Below, piece after piece: positions 1 to 11,782 of a stretch of 64,000 bases of DNA. The number at the start of each line of letters is the position of its first letter. The stretch's first letter is position 1. The DNA lies in NCBI GenBank assembly GCA_024449915.1, contig JAMZAV010000095.1:186001-250000 (forward strand), read 5' to 3'. The notes under the pieces were generated by a model that was not told where the DNA came from, ran no database searches, and saw nothing but the letters and a program-made list of their open reading frames with translations. Origin of the DNA: Sweltsa coloradensis. Lineage: Eukaryota > Arthropoda > Insecta > Plecoptera > Chloroperlidae. The position numbers and the translations under genes were made by a program.

Positions 1-1710
1 TAATAAAATTTGAATATAAAATGGAGTAATAAAAAATACAGAGGAAAAAATAAAAATAGGAAAAATCAGAAGAAAAACATACAATGTAGCTAAATATTAT
101 TTTATGAAAATCAATAAAAAATCCATCTCAGCCAGGTATATAATGATAATTGTGTAAAAAATTCAGCCACCCAAATGCGTTCGGATTAAGTAACTGCGCC
201 CGCGGCAAGTGTAGGCCTACTCTCCACCCGAGATGACGTCAACCGGGTTACGCCACCACTTGATAGCCAACAAAGCAGCATCTGTCTGAAGGTCACATTG
301 ACGCAATCCTTGCCGATGCCGGACTTACTGAATCATTACCACTTACCAGCCAACTACGATAGTAACACTCATCATATCAAAATGGAATAACTAGCTAGGT
401 TACGATCGGCCATGTTTTAAACAAAGGCGTAGACTGAAAGTGAAATGTGTCTGGGTGGGTGGGAATATTGGCACGTGCCAGCACAGTTCATTAGCCTCGG
501 AACCACTCGTGACACAACGTGTTACGTCATCACAGGATCTTCGTGTAAGTTCGATGCGCTAACGGAGCGGAGCTCAGTAGTCGACCGGTTACGAGTGGAG
601 GAAGGTCGCTGCAAGATCAGACGGCATAACACAACACAGCGCACTTTCTCTAGAGCGCAGGAAGCTCGAATTTACGATGAAGCCTAGTCTGCGCATAGGC
701 CTATAATACGAGTGCAAATAACTTGGAGGACATTTTTTCTTCTAAAAAACCCTGCACTCTATTCGGACTAATACGGTAGGTATTAAAAAAAGCTTAATTC
801 AAATAATTGAATGTATTCAAAATGGTTGCCAGTGCAGACTTTATTAACAGCTTTTGACTAATTGATTTGAACCATCGATAGACTCGCTCTTGCTACCTTG
901 CAGATACATTCATGGTAGTTCCATATCGTGGCCTGAAACTTGATAACCCAAAAAGGTAGCGATCGCAAATTAACTTAAAAGATAACCATGACAATTTATT
1001 TCATTTCCTTCTGTATAATATGAATAACAAGAGTATTGCCCCTGAAAATGTACTGTACTAGTAGGCCAAGCAACAAAGGATATTTTCTACAAAAATTCAG
1101 GGCAAGCTGAATTTTTGCACCTATCTGCCAGAAAGTGTCCTTAATAAAGGGAAAAAAGACCCAAAAAATTGGGCTGGAGCGTTGGCCGCCATCATGGAAA
1201 ATGTACGCACAAAAGTGGTTGTTTTCGTATATCTTCAAAATGGCAGGAGATAAGCCGAAAAGTTTTAACGACAAAAATATTCCCCTTATAATTTTCTACA
1301 AAAATTGTGTCTACCATATTTTCGGTAGAGACAACGGTTACATCACAAAATTATGGTTTAAATGTTGCTTATTAGAGTACCAGCTGATTTCCTAATTTTT
1401 GCGCCCAGTATCAAACAATGCCCGAGAAATCCGTGAGAAATCGATTTAAACACAAAAGGAGTTTTGTACAGTACTGTGTTCATGAAAGCTTCTATTAGTA
1501 TTTGAAAAAATCAGGTCTGCAAAATTAAATTTTGCATTTACCCAAAATTTTGGTTTTTCCATTGTTGGTATTTCCTCAAAAATGCTATATTTGACTGTCC
1601 ATTACAAAGCACAAAATTGCATTTGAGGATTTTTTTTTTACGCATATTGAAATGACTTCATTTTTCATTTCATTTCATTTTATTGTCTTGTTTTGTATAC
1701 CCCTACCTAA
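1..1710. other. Stretch without recognisable gene
   Basis: No exon with zinc-finger or other recognisable coding content is visible on either strand. The part around 180-700 is less AT-rich than its surroundings. Its 80-codon open frame (445-687) has no recognisable motif and no splice context I would trust. This stretch probably lies within, or downstream of, the 3' part of the minus-strand ZNF236-like gene. Confidence 0.5.
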
Positions 1711-2252
1711 CACACACATAACAAAACTTGTAGAAAAACAGCCAACCTTACACACTCAAAAGGGAAAGAGATCTAAAAAAGGGCCCAAACTCATCTACCC
1801 TTCCACATAAACGTACAGTGTCCCATAACAGCATCCTCGAAAGCTTGGCAAATAGAATTTGCGATTATTAATTTTAAAGTAATAGTTTATCCAAGTTCTT
1901 TTTTTCTAATTAATTTAAACGTAATAACATGCAAATTCTATTTTGCCAAGCTTTTCGAGGATGCTGTTATGGGACACTGTACGTTTATGTGGAAGGGTAG
2001 ATGAGCTTGGCCCTTTTTTAGATCTCATTCCTTTTGAGTGTGTAAGGTTTGGCTGTATTTCTACAAGTTTTTGTTATGTGTGTGATCTCATTACTTTTTC
2101 AAGTTCCATTACAAAATTATTTGCTAAAATATAATATTTTTATCAAAGTTGATTTAAATTCTATGGTATTAGCAGTAACAATATAGGATGTAAAATATCT
2201 AGACCCGGATTCATGTACATCCTGGGTATAGGTGGTATAACCATGGTATAAC
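1711..2252. repeat. Foldback element, copy A
   Basis: The segment from about 1,711 to 2,084 is a near-perfect inverted repeat with arms of roughly 165 bp. Each arm contains ACACACATAACAAAA, AGATCTAAAAAAGGGCC and CGTACAGTGTCCCATAACAG. It is followed by a unique tail to about 2,252. The same palindrome plus tail occurs in opposite orientation at 21,902-22,476, so the unit is a dispersed foldback/MITE-type element of about 550 bp. No coding capacity is seen. Confidence 0.8.
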
Positions 2253-4559
2253 GACGGTATAAGGACTGGACCCCAATTCTTGAGTTCGTGGGAGATGAGT
2301 TGAAAACGCAATTTGAAAACGAAGTCGTTTTCGTTTTCGAAGGAATTGGTATTCTTGAACGGTATCGTGGAAAACGTCATGGGTTGTGAGTTGAAAGCAT
2401 TGATATTAAACCCCTATAGTAGATAATTGGCTAGACCAGCAGTCGGTGGTCCACTTCCGGTACAATTAGAAGCCATCTTAAAATGACAGTTTACATGTTA
2501 ATCAAATGGGAGCGATTTGTGGCCAAATAGTTCTCAAGATTGCCGCCAGGTTGACAGGTAAGCATACTAGCCTTTAACACCAAATGATTACTAAATTCCC
2601 TTATGCAATCACTTCGTATTGTTTCTTTTGTTTAATACCATGCTGCACAAGCTAAAACCATATCAAACAATCCAGTAAAATACTTTATTGCATTAAAAAA
2701 GCATAAATTAAAACACCAAATCGCCATCTTGAAATGGGCCGGTTGAGTCTTCAATTTGCTACGCTCGCGCCTGTGCGGAGGTATAGGAGACTGCTAATCT
2801 AGCCTATGGTTGAAAGAGTATCACGAAATCCAAACACTTTAAAAAGATTTGCGTATAGCAAAGAGCTCGAAAAAGTTCTATATTTATTCTAGATGGCAGT
2901 GCCTTCATAAACGCGGGCCAATCGAAAGACAAGTTGTATGAAATGATTTGATTGTTGCAATTATGTAAACAAACAGTTGAGCAAGTTCATATCAGAACAA
3001 TGTTGTGCTGGCATAGGGTTGACTAGGCTTGTCAAACATGTAATGTAAGTATGAATTTTACTAGTCCTATAGCCAAATGGAACTTTAGACCTACACTTTT
3101 GCATTATAAATAATTTTCCACATCTGGGCCTAGGCCAGGGACGGTTTCTGATTTGTTTTATGAGAGTATAATGACACCTTTTCTCGTTCCACACAAAGAA
3201 GAAAAATTTTAAATGTCCGCTATTTGTTTACGTATCGCACTTTCCCGCCTAACTCTGCTTATACCGTCAACAAGTGTCAAGTAACTATGGTTACTTGTTG
3301 ATTGTATGCCAAGTGTTTAAGGCTTATTTTAAAACCTTTATTTGGAAGCCTTCCAACAAACTTTTTCAACTTTTTTTTTCAAAAGAGACTATATTTCTAT
3401 AACCTTAATGTCCATGTAAAATATGAACATTGTAGTCCCACCCGTCTGGTCAGAATCACGGGCCGACGTATTAGATGTTAGCAGTAGCAGTAGCTAACAT
3501 CCTTAAAGTGATTTTGAGCATGTTTCAAGCCATTTTTTCACCAAGAAGGAATAATTGTACCCCAATAAAATTTGGCATGTGTTGTCAGGTACCTAAATCC
3601 CCTCGATTGTGATAGTTTTCAAGTTCACATCACGTTACATGACGGCTGGGTAACACCTCGAAATCACCCCAACTCTGCTTGGTGTATAAGGTGCTTGAGT
3701 GTGTAGCGCACCGCGGCTTGGCTGCGGCGCCCTAACGGGCACCTAGATACTAGCATATAATGTTACAATGTTATGACAAGATAAACAAGTTAAACAATAC
3801 ATTATAAGCTAGCTAGCTATTAAACACGTCTTTTCAAAAGACTAAGACTTGATTTAGGATGTATAGAAAATACTAAAACTAATTTACATTAATTACAAAA
3901 TACACTTTTACAACAATACAATAATACACAATAAAAATATAAACTTTTACACTAATATAAGATAGGCTACTAGATAATATAAGTCTAGGCATCTATAATA
4001 TGTAAAATAAATTGTATTTTCAAGACATATTATTATTGTCCGCCAAGAAATCCTCAATATCATAGTATTCTTTTTCAACAAGAAATGTCCTAAGATCCTT
4101 TTTAAATGTATCAGTTGGTTTGTTTTTGATAATGATAATATTTTTTTCTGGTAATTTTTTAATAACGATCCAATTATAGACAAATTTTTAATCCAATATT
4201 GATGTTAATTCCTAATATCCACAATATCAAAGTGAATAATGTAACAAAAAAAGTGTAAAAACAGCACGAAAATAGTATTCATATAATGAATATGAAATTC
4301 GTTCTAAATTGTCTCAAATAGTCCTTCGTTGCTTGACCTATAGATAGGTTGATGTTTCAAATTTCTAACAAATAAAAATAAAACAGGATGTGATGCAATG
4401 ATAATCAAAAAGTTGCAGTTGTCTTTAGTTAGAGTGTTGACTTGATATTGTGCAATCACAAATAAGTTTTAATTTAAGTTTCACTGATGAACTTGTAAAT
4501 ATATACAGTATTACATTTCCTTTAGTATACAAATACTACAGTCTTTACAGGGTCTAACT
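2253..4559. other. Non-coding stretch with one Helentron fragment
   Basis: No exon was recognised. The only identifiable sequence is a piece at about 3,265-3,465. It matches the middle of the elements at 38,539 and 58,701, sharing the words CCTTAATGTCCATGTAAAATA and GTCAGAATC. The remainder is AT-rich and anonymous. Confidence 0.5.
3265..3465 (-). mobile_element. Helentron-like (HINE) internal fragment
   Basis: This fragment is collinear with the minus-oriented elements at 38,539-39,084 and 58,701-59,284. It runs from the GTCAAGT...TTACTTGTTGAT segment through TTCAACTTTTT to the TTAATGTCCATGTAAAATA block and the CCCACCCG...GGTCAGAATC block. Both termini are missing, so it is a truncated remnant. 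Confidence 0.6.
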
Positions 4560-5567
4560 CAAATAAAATGAGGGAAAACTGCCATATCAGTGGAAACAAG
4601 CAATACTGTCAGTTGTTCCAATTTATAAAGGTGGGGGGGAAGGGATGAGTAGATAATTATAGGCCTGTTTTTGTGTGTAATTGTGTGGTAAAACACTAGA
4701 TATTGTCATCAAGTACAAATACTTGGTAGTGTTTTCATAGATAAAAATTTGGATTGGGGGCATCATGTGGAACATATAAGTAAAAAGTCAATACAAGCTC
4801 TAAATTTTGTAATGAGGCAGCTACAAGGGGTTCATACAAAAATTAAGGCTAAAGCATATAAATCTCTTATAAGACCAATGTTGGAATATGCAAGTGCTAT
4901 ACGGCACCCTTATAAAGATGGTCATGTCAAAGCCCTAAACAAAGTACAGGGATTAGCAGCAAGGAGAGTAACTGGGAAGGTCAAAAGGTGGAGATGGGTA
5001 ACTGATTCCAAAGGAAGGAGGATAAGAACTTATGACAGTGTAAATGAAATGATAGAAGGTTTAGGATGAGATTCTTTAAAAAATATGGAGAAAACCTGTT
5101 TTGTGCTATGAAAGAAATACAGTGATGGAATGAGATAAGTCATAAAATTGAGAAAGGATTATATAAAGGGAGGAAAGACCATGACCTAAAGTTGAAATGT
5201 AAACTAAAAAAGAAGGATGTTGGGAAGTGGTCTTTTTTAAATACAGCAATTGTGGAATGGAATCAATTGCCAGCTGCGGCAGCTGCAGCTGTTATGGAAT
5301 CCTCGGTAAAAAGGTTTAGAAGGTGTTTGGAGGATACAGATTTGGTTCTGATGTAGATTTGATTTGATTGATGTTTGATGTTGATTTGATGATGGATTTG
5401 ATGATTTAGATGTAAAATGAGAAATTAATAAGAAAAATTAGTGTGATAATAAGTCTTGATACTTTTTATACAACTAGGTATAAAATGTTAATTTTAGGTA
5501 CTTGCCACCATGTAAACCACATAGGTATTTGCAAGGATAATAAAATTTAAAAAATAAATAAATAAAG
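4560..5567 (+). mobile_element. LINE remnant, 3' part of reverse transcriptase
   Basis: Translated pieces read as the end of a non-LTR reverse transcriptase of the CR1/Jockey kind. Near 4,600 there is a WKQAI...VPIYKGG block resembling the start of the palm. From about 4,720 there is a YLG..IDKNLDWG-type block, then SLIRPMLEYAS and VQGLAARRV (4,749-5,069). Near 5,240-5,340 comes a WNQLP...FRRCLED-type C-terminus. Stops and frame changes separate the blocks and part of the palm is deleted, so the copy is dead. An AT-rich 3' tail ending in AATAAATAAATAAA-like sequence closes it near 5,567. It lies in, or downstream of, the ZNF236-like gene in the opposite orientation. Confidence 0.75.
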
Positions 5568-6083
5568 AGCTTTCTGAAAGTATTGTAGGCAAATGTTTCA
5601 AATTTATGAAACACAATGTCAATGTGATATGAAGAAGTGCTTTTCACAATGTGTGAAGTGTAGGGTTATGCGAACCGGTTCAAAAAAGCAACCGAACCTT
5701 TCAACCGGTTGGGTTTGAGAATTATTTTGGAACTCAAACCTTACTGGAAGATACACCTACAGCAGAGACTGATTGCTACTAACCTGCCGCTCAATAATTG
5801 ATATTCGAATTCGTGCTGCGAGTTCGATTAGATCATGTCATCAACACATCAGGCTATGATTTCAAGAATGTTCCGTTCCGGCTCGAAGACAACATGTATT
5901 TCACACCATTTATGCTCCAAAAATGTGGGTTTGCAGAATGCAGATACATAAATCGATGACTTTTTGGGACATTATTTATTTAAAAAATGCATATTTGGGA
6001 CAATACAGAAACTTGTAATATGCCTTTGATGTAAGACCATGCAATATAACTTAGTTATAAGCCAATACTCTTGCTGAACTAAC
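5568..6083. other. Probable intron, with a hAT-like end
   Basis: No coding sequence was found. At about 5,654 the word TAGGGTTATGCGAACCGGTT resembles the end of a hAT-type element, but no partner end was found. This stretch begins the intron downstream of the exon ending at 6,084. Confidence 0.4.
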
Positions 6084-6473
6084 CTTGATTTCGCTCACTC
6101 TATTCGTTTCAGCCGCGGATGCAATGAGAACCTCTTCCGACACAGAGTTTGCCTCGAGCATAGACTGTCTGGCCAGATTCTCAGTCTCTTCAGCAGAGAG
6201 CCTAATGATGGCGGCGCGCCGTCTCCCGCGTAACGGAGCCGACGCCACGTCCTGCGCAACAACGTTGCCAGCTCGCGCGTGAGGATCGTGCAGCTTTATG
6301 TGCTTGCGCACCTGCATTGCGGTACGGAACCAGAGAGAGCAGATGCTACACTTGAACGGTCTTCTGGTGCTGTGTACCTCCATGTGGCGGATCAGTGAAC
6401 CGTTAGTTGTGAACTGACATGCACATACTGGACACACATATTCTTTCTCTTTAAAATGGGTTTTTTGATGAGT
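6084..6473 (-). CDS. ZNF236: ZNF236-like exon 13: fingers 19 (end), 20, 21 and linker
   Basis: The reverse strand shows acceptor GTTTTGTTTTCAG and donor AAG|GTTAGT. The exon is 390 bp, phase 0 at both ends. It starts with THQKTH, which completes the finger left open by exon 12. Two full C2H2 fingers follow, YVCPVC...HMEVH and FKCSIC...HIKLH. A basic patch (RGRRRA) and a linker with EETENLARQ and VSEEVLIASAAE come next. Vertebrate ZNF236 has a very similar linker (EEETAQLA, VSEKVLVQSAAE) just before its third finger block, which anchors the orthology. The next exon should reopen with a [13 protein letters not shown] finger; none is visible between here and position 1. Confidence 0.9.
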
Positions 6474-7147
6474 CTGAAAACAAAACAAAAAAGAGGTTGA
6501 CAAATCGGCCTTATAGTAGGCCTTGTACCTACATTATTTTTTTTAAATTTAATAAGTCAGAAGTTTTGTAAATTTCATGCATCATAATAATTCATGTACC
6601 TATATATTTTTATGTCCATTGATGTGTTTTGATTACTGCAATTTGTTTTGTTATTTTGTTAACAATCCCAATGGTTTTGTAATTCTAATTTTTTTAAATT
6701 TAAATAATATAGGTGATCTTTTGTAATGATTTCATGATTTTTTTTAGTATGGTGATTTAAAAAAAATACACGATTCATTTTAAATTTGAGTGATTTTGAG
6801 TGATTTAAAAAAAAAGATTTTTGAGATTTTTATTTTGTATAATTTTTTATTCATGAGTTTTGAAAATTATTTGTGGTAATGCACGCCACATTTTTTTCTC
6901 AAAGTGTATACCATTTTAGTTGATGTCAACCCCTTGGGTATGTATCACAATATTTAACACGAGTAGCGCTTACGACTTACGAGCTAATTAAACTGATATA
7001 GTACTTGTAAATTTTAATTTTATATTGGTTTGAATGCAGAATAACACTATATAAAACCAGTTTTCCAATTCCATCACCACATAGTTTAAGTAACAGAAAT
7101 GCATACAGCACATAAGAATTAAATGCCAACATGACAAAGAAACAAAC
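6474..7147 (-). other. Intron between exons 13 and 12
   Basis: This is AT-rich intronic sequence with runs of T/A (6,530-6,860) and no recognisable element. Confidence 0.7.
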
Positions 7148-7277
7148 CCTTAATGCAGATATGCTTGAATACTTCCTATCACAGTTGTCACACTTAATAG
7201 TTTTCTCTGCAGAGTGAGTGAGTCGGTGGGACTTCAGGTGGCTTAACTTCTTGAAGGCTCGGTGGCATTCGGAACAC
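7148..7277 (-). CDS. ZNF236: ZNF236-like exon 12: finger 18 and start of finger 19
   Basis: The acceptor is TTCTTTATTGTAG| and the donor AGG|GTTTGT. The exon is 130 bp, entering in phase 2 and leaving in phase 0. Joined to exon 11 it gives V-CSECHRAFKKLSHLKSH, a complete C2H2 finger whose F-KK-SHLK signature matches the FKKSSHLKQH finger of ZNF236. It ends inside the next finger at CDNCDRKYSSISALR, completed by THQKTH in exon 13 (C-x2-C-x12-H-x4-H). The inter-finger linker is SAEKTI rather than the canonical TGEKP. Confidence 0.9.
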
Positions 7278-7865
7278 CTACAATAAAGAAGCATTCCAAT
7301 TACTGTACAAAATTACGCGAGTATAGGCCTCGGGTAGGCCTATATTTAAAATTATAAAGTTTAAAAAGTGGGGTGCGGCCATTACGTAAAGCCATTAGTC
7401 AATAGTATTTATATCCTACTCTTTGAAATTTGAGTGGCCAAAATAAGGGTGCCTCATTCACCGTACTCGATGGTGATATTCCAGTAAATACGGTATGTAG
7501 GACTAGTCACTGATCAATGATAGTGTTTGAAAAAGCAAGAAGACCTTGAGCTTGTGAGTCATTCTCCACCAACTGTGACGGTTGCGGTTGCGGACGTGAC
7601 ATTTAGAACATTTAGAATATTCATGCAAGACTAACAAACGAACACAACACAAGTCTAAAATATTTTGATTAATGTTGGGAGTGGGACACCTCTAATGCAT
7701 GGCTAGAAAATGGTAGCCAATCAGAACCCACTACCATAACACGTGACCAGTGAACACCAATAGATGGCGTTATTGTTACCTTCATTGTCTGTCGTGTGAC
7801 AAGGATGGTAATAAACTCGAGCGAGTCAACTCGCGCGATTTTCTCGATCGTCTGACAGCCGCTTA
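7278..7865. other. Intronic stretch, no gene seen
   Basis: This is part of the intron between exons 12 and 11. Nothing recognisable is present before the transposase remnant at 7,866. Confidence 0.5.
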
Positions 7866-8036
7866 ATGGTGAAATATTTTCAGCCGCTAAAAGGTGTGAG
7901 TGTAAAACTTCTGGAGTTCACGGACTTGCCCGAAGAAACATCGGACATAATTGCCGATCAAATTACCAGTGTTGTTAAAAATGCTGAACTTCTGGGAAAA
8001 GTCGTCGCATTTGGTTCAGACAACACTAACCCGTAA
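7866..8036 (+). pseudogene. hAT-like transposase remnant
   Basis: A 56-residue open frame begins MVKYFQPLKGVSVKLLEF and continues with LPEETSDIIADQI and VVAFGSDNTN before a stop. The order 'KLLEF.. LP.ETSD.I ... DNTN' is typical of the catalytic region of hAT/SCAND3-type transposase-like proteins, where an Asp-Asn-Thr-Asn motif sits near the first catalytic Asp. It is far shorter than the family and lies in an intron on the opposite strand, so I treat it as a fragment. Confidence 0.55.
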
Positions 8037-8281
8037 CATATTCTAAAACACTTAAAACCACGTCAAAAACACGTGTTTTTCAACTTAGTGGGGGGCTACC
8101 CCCCCACACCCCCTATTGTTTTGTTTATCCAGTCCATTTTCTCTTATAGTAGTTTGTCCAGGATTTTATGATTTCAAATATGGTCACCTTAATAGTAATA
8201 TCGATTATCGATCCGGGAAGACTGAGTTGATCGGACATTTTGGGAAATAATAGAGCAGGCCTGTAGCCTACATAGTAAAGC

Positions 8282-8639
8282 CTATGCAGGGAATGAAACA
8301 GCACCGGCATTCTGAAAAGATATTTGGGTTAAAAGAAGCGATTGACAGGCAATAGAGTTAAGTGTCATACCCTCTCTTTGTGCGGCACTCGTCAGTTGGA
8401 CCCACCGCATCGCTGTTGCCAGGTTTGCTTTACTGACTGAACCTCATTTAATATAAATACAAAATACATGTTTGAACCTTGCAACCCTGTAAGCAATGAA
8501 GGCAAACGCGTGGCGCTTGAGAAGATAAGTCGAACCCTTCGGTTCTTTTGTGGCATTGTCTAGGTAATAGCTGACCAATATCGAGTCTATTCACGGCTGT
8601 TCTTTTCAAAAATCTAGTGCTGTTTCATTCCCTGCATAG
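8282..8639. repeat. MITE-like element with ~25-bp TIRs
   Basis: The sequence starts CTATGCAGGGAATGAAACAG and ends with the inverted copy CTGTTTCATTCCCTGCATAG, 358 bp apart. No coding capacity and no clear target duplication were seen. Confidence 0.65.
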
Positions 8640-8669
8640 ACTATAGTACTGATGAGAAGTCAATGATAG

Positions 8670-9353
8670 TACCGTATCGGACCGAATATAGCGCAATGTT
8701 TTTTTCCGAAAATAATATCTCTAAAACAGCACTCAAGTTATTTCCGCGCTCTTGCATTTGAAATAGCGCCTGAACATAGGCCACCGCAATACAACTCTCG
8801 CGCATCGGCTGCTGCGCATCGCCCCGCCCATCCACTTGACGCCAGCCGATCCCGTGAGGCGGACGGGTGACGTCATCACGGGCTCCGCGGCAAAGGGCCG
8901 CGGGAATATCGCCGCGTATCACGGTTAATGGGTTCCGTGGAAAATGACCACCAAAATAACTGTGCGTACAATTAAAAACTTTTTTCTTGGGAATCGATCC
9001 CAAATCGATTCTAGGTCACAAAAAACTTTTTCCTTGGGAATCGATCCCAAATCGATTCTAGGTCACAATGATCGATTTGTAATCCCTTAATCAGACTGGT
9101 GAACTGTGGTTGGCCTATGTGAGCTTGTGCTTGGCCCTCCCTACCCTGTTAAAAAACATAGGACTAGGCCTTAACATTGTTCAAAATGTTTTGTTGTAAG
9201 AATGAAACTTTAGTATATTCATTCATTGCATTGTAAATAAAAAATGTTTCTTGTACATTTTAATTTTCTTTGATTTTTCTTTTTTCTTGAAATGACACTG
9301 AAAAATTGGGGGTCGTGTTATATTCGAGATGCTATATTCGGTCCAATACGGTA
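8670..9353. mobile_element. DNA transposon-derived element, short copy
   Basis: The ends are inverted: TACCGTATCGGACCGAATAT at the left and the complement of TACCGTATTGGACCGAATAT at the right. The flanking TA is compatible with a TA target duplication as in Tc1/mariner elements. The interior has a GC-rich block (8,740-8,950) followed by a block with tandem GGGAATCGATCCC motifs. A longer, inverted copy lies at 32,138-34,051. No transposase frame is visible. Confidence 0.7.
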
Positions 9354-9943
9354 AGTTCTAACAATGTTATCTTTTCGGACTTGAAATTTCCCTCCTGTAA
9401 TTTTCCACGCAAGTTTTCCAAATAATATAATCTTTCCAGAAAACCTACATCCAGTCTTATTGATCTTACTAAAACACAGGGTTGCAACCAAGTAATTATT
9501 TTTATTCTTGGGAAATACTTTAAACAATCCTGAGAAATCCTTGAAAATAGCTAGGCCTATTTGGTATTTTGCGTATTATTACGAGAAGAAATTATCCAAA
9601 TTTTCAGGCTTGCATATAATTATAAGTTATGCTAGATGGATTTACAAGAATTTAACCAACTTTACATGCGAGCATAGGCCTAAGAATCTGAATTTTCTTA
9701 GAATAATATGTACTATCAACGTTTTAATTCTTGGCACTGTATCTATACTCTCTGGGTTTATTATTTACTATTACCCAGTGATACTGATGTTTTTATTACC
9801 TACAGTTGATCACTTTTTAGGATGTATTAAAAATATGTAGGTCCCTATTAATTTAATGTATTTTTAGTTATGGAAGAAACTCCTGGTATCCTTGAGACAC
9901 TTTAAAAATCCTTGAAAAGGATAAATAAATCAAGTGAACATAC
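9354..9943. other. Intronic stretch
   Basis: Repeated AAATCCTTGA words near 9,530 and 9,890 recall those inside the hAT MITE at 36,060. CAGGGTTGCAACC at 9,476 resembles that element's left end, so a decayed copy may lie here. No exon was found. Confidence 0.35.
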
Positions 9944-10152
9944 ACGTGAGATCTGCCACGGGCTGGACGAGTTACTTCTTCCTCTTTCTCCTGATCCGGC
10001 TCCTCCTCATTATCCTCCAGTTCTTCTTCAACTTCGACCTCAACTTCAGGCAACTCTTGATGATCTTCATGGGAAGTTGAAGTAGTCTGTGCTGGCAAAA
10101 TGCTAGCCATGTTTGTTGTCAGAGGTGTGCCATCCAGTCCAATTACGTCACC
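9944..10152 (-). CDS. ZNF236: ZNF236-like exon 11: acidic linker
   Basis: The acceptor is TGATTGACAG| and the donor CACGT|GTATGT. The exon is 209 bp, phase 0 in and phase 2 out. A donor two bases upstream would give phase 0 and break the join to exon 12, so the GTATGT site decides. The protein has no finger. It begins GDVIGLDGTPLTTNM and contains a strongly acidic run (about residues 30-53, VEVEVEEELEDNEEEP) followed by a basic RPARGRSH segment leading into finger 18. Vertebrate ZNF236 also has a long finger-free linker here. Confidence 0.85.
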
Positions 10153-10470
10153 CTGTCAATCAAACCATAACGTGTTAAAAACTTTGAAAAGATATACTTT
10201 TCAGGTTTTTAATTACAAAATAAAATACTGTATCAGTCATCTATCAGCTGCCAATGCCACAATTAATGCTGTACATGTAATTACAACAAAATTCCTTTTA
10301 TGTCATCAATTGATATTGTACATCCTTTCTTTAATGGGACAGGAAGGAATGGTATCCGAGCACTAGGGGTGTGTGAATAACAGATCTTCACTTACAATAG
10401 ATTTAAATACAAATATTGAATACTACATAGTAACAGGCCTACTTTGTTCAAACGTTTAGAGTTTAGTTTA

Positions 10471-10581
10471 GTCAATATTTTAATACAATCCAGAAATTAA
10501 AAAATCCATCTCGATCGGGATTCGAACCACAGTCTCCCACTTTCCGGGTGGACGCCTTAGCCAACTAGACCACCGAGACGG
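10471..10581 (-). mobile_element. tRNA-derived SINE, truncated
   Basis: The reverse strand has a tRNA-like head starting GTCTCGG, with A box TGGTCTAGTTGG and a B box degenerate at GGTTCGAA-type sequence, followed by the body word TTTTTTAATTTCTGG. The tail is cut. It is inverted relative to the copy at 10,883. Confidence 0.7.
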
Positions 10582-10627
10582 TAATTTTGTCGTTACATTA
10601 TAGAACTTGAATGGAAATCCGGAATTT

Positions 10628-10739
10628 GGGAGACTCGGGTTCGAACCCCGATCGGGATGGATTTTTTAATTTCTGGATTGTATTAAATATTAATTATTCC
10701 ACCTACGAGAGTGTTTCTCGACTATCCAAATCGAGAAAT
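10628..10739 (+). mobile_element. tRNA-derived SINE, 5' truncated
   Basis: Only the 3' part of the tRNA head is present (CGGGTTCGAACCCCG, a perfect T-arm), with the full body through CACCTACGAGAGTGTTTCTC to the AAATCGAGAAAT end. Confidence 0.75.
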
Positions 10740-10882
10740 ATACCCTCGCTCATACCTGAGTAAGGTAATGACATTATAAATATGTTTGTTTGGTCAATTC
10801 AACAGCAACAGTTTTTCGATGCTTTATTGTTCCATCCATTCAAGTTCTATAATGTAACGACAATACAGAAGTTAAATAGTTA

Positions 10883-11037
10883 CCGTCTCGGTGGTCTAGT
10901 TGGCTAAGGCGTCCACCCGGAAAGTGGGAGACTCGGGTTCGAACCCCGATCGGGATGGATTTTTTAATTTCTGGATTGTATTAAATATTAATTATTCCAC
11001 CTACGGGAGTGTTTCCCGACTATCCAAATCGAGAAAT
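10883..11037 (+). mobile_element. tRNA-derived SINE, full length
   Basis: The head folds as a tRNA. It has acceptor strands GTCTCGG and TCGGGAT, A box TGGTCTAGTTGG, anticodon stem TCCAC/GTGGG around loop CCGGAAA, and a T-arm with TTCGAAC loop. A body of about 80 bp follows, ending AAATCGAGAAAT. This copy defines a family of about 155 bp. A canonical T33 is missing in the anticodon loop and the head continues straight into the body, so it is a SINE and not a tRNA gene. Confidence 0.8.
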
Positions 11038-11782
11038 TTAGTTTAGTCATTTAGACACACTATATATCGTATTTTTTATTAATTAATTAAATTGGGCTTA
11101 ACCAAGTATAAGAGATTTTATCTCATTTAGGATTAGGATAGACTACACCTGCTAGATGCTAGATTAAAGGAAGTTGTTGACAAAATGCCAGAGGGCATGG
11201 ACAGTAATGAAAGGGAGGCATGCCTACTAGGCTAAAATCTAAATGCATAATGACATAATACAATATGAATATGGTAATTGAATAATAAATAATGTAAAAA
11301 CATGTGGGCACAGGAAAACAACATATATCTCATTTAGCAATGTAAGTTACATAATACAATATTAATATGTAAACATTATTTAGGAGTATTATTTATTGAT
11401 AGAACCACCCCACTGAGAGTAAATAACCTGGTGCAGACTTTCCCAAAGTATATAATTTAATGGATTATGTTATTTTAACTCCACACACTGTAAGGGAGTC
11501 ATCAGTCAGGTAGGCCAATATTAAAGAAAGCCTGCTTCTAATACACACAAAATCTATGAGACTCTGTTCTGCGTTGATTGAACTACTTGCTCAAAGGGAT
11601 TTGAATACTGTAGTTCAGAATTAGAATACAGGTACTAGTTACGTTTTGAATAGAGTTTGAAAACTTCATAATTAGTACCTATGTTCAATTTAAGTTCAAA
11701 TTTTTGAATAGTACTCACACACCTCTAATAGGCCTACTAAGCACAGTAAACCACCAAAAACAGTAAAAAAATTAAACACGTT

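Noticed and set aside
8641..9003. 120-codon minus-strand frame in the GC-rich block
   Set aside because: It lies within the TIR element and crosses its terminal repeat. The inverted copy at 33.7-34.0 kb does not preserve the frame.
10883..10960. Functional tRNA gene
   Set aside because: The tRNA-like head lacks T33, runs directly into a shared non-tRNA body and is repeated nearby in truncated forms. It is a SINE.
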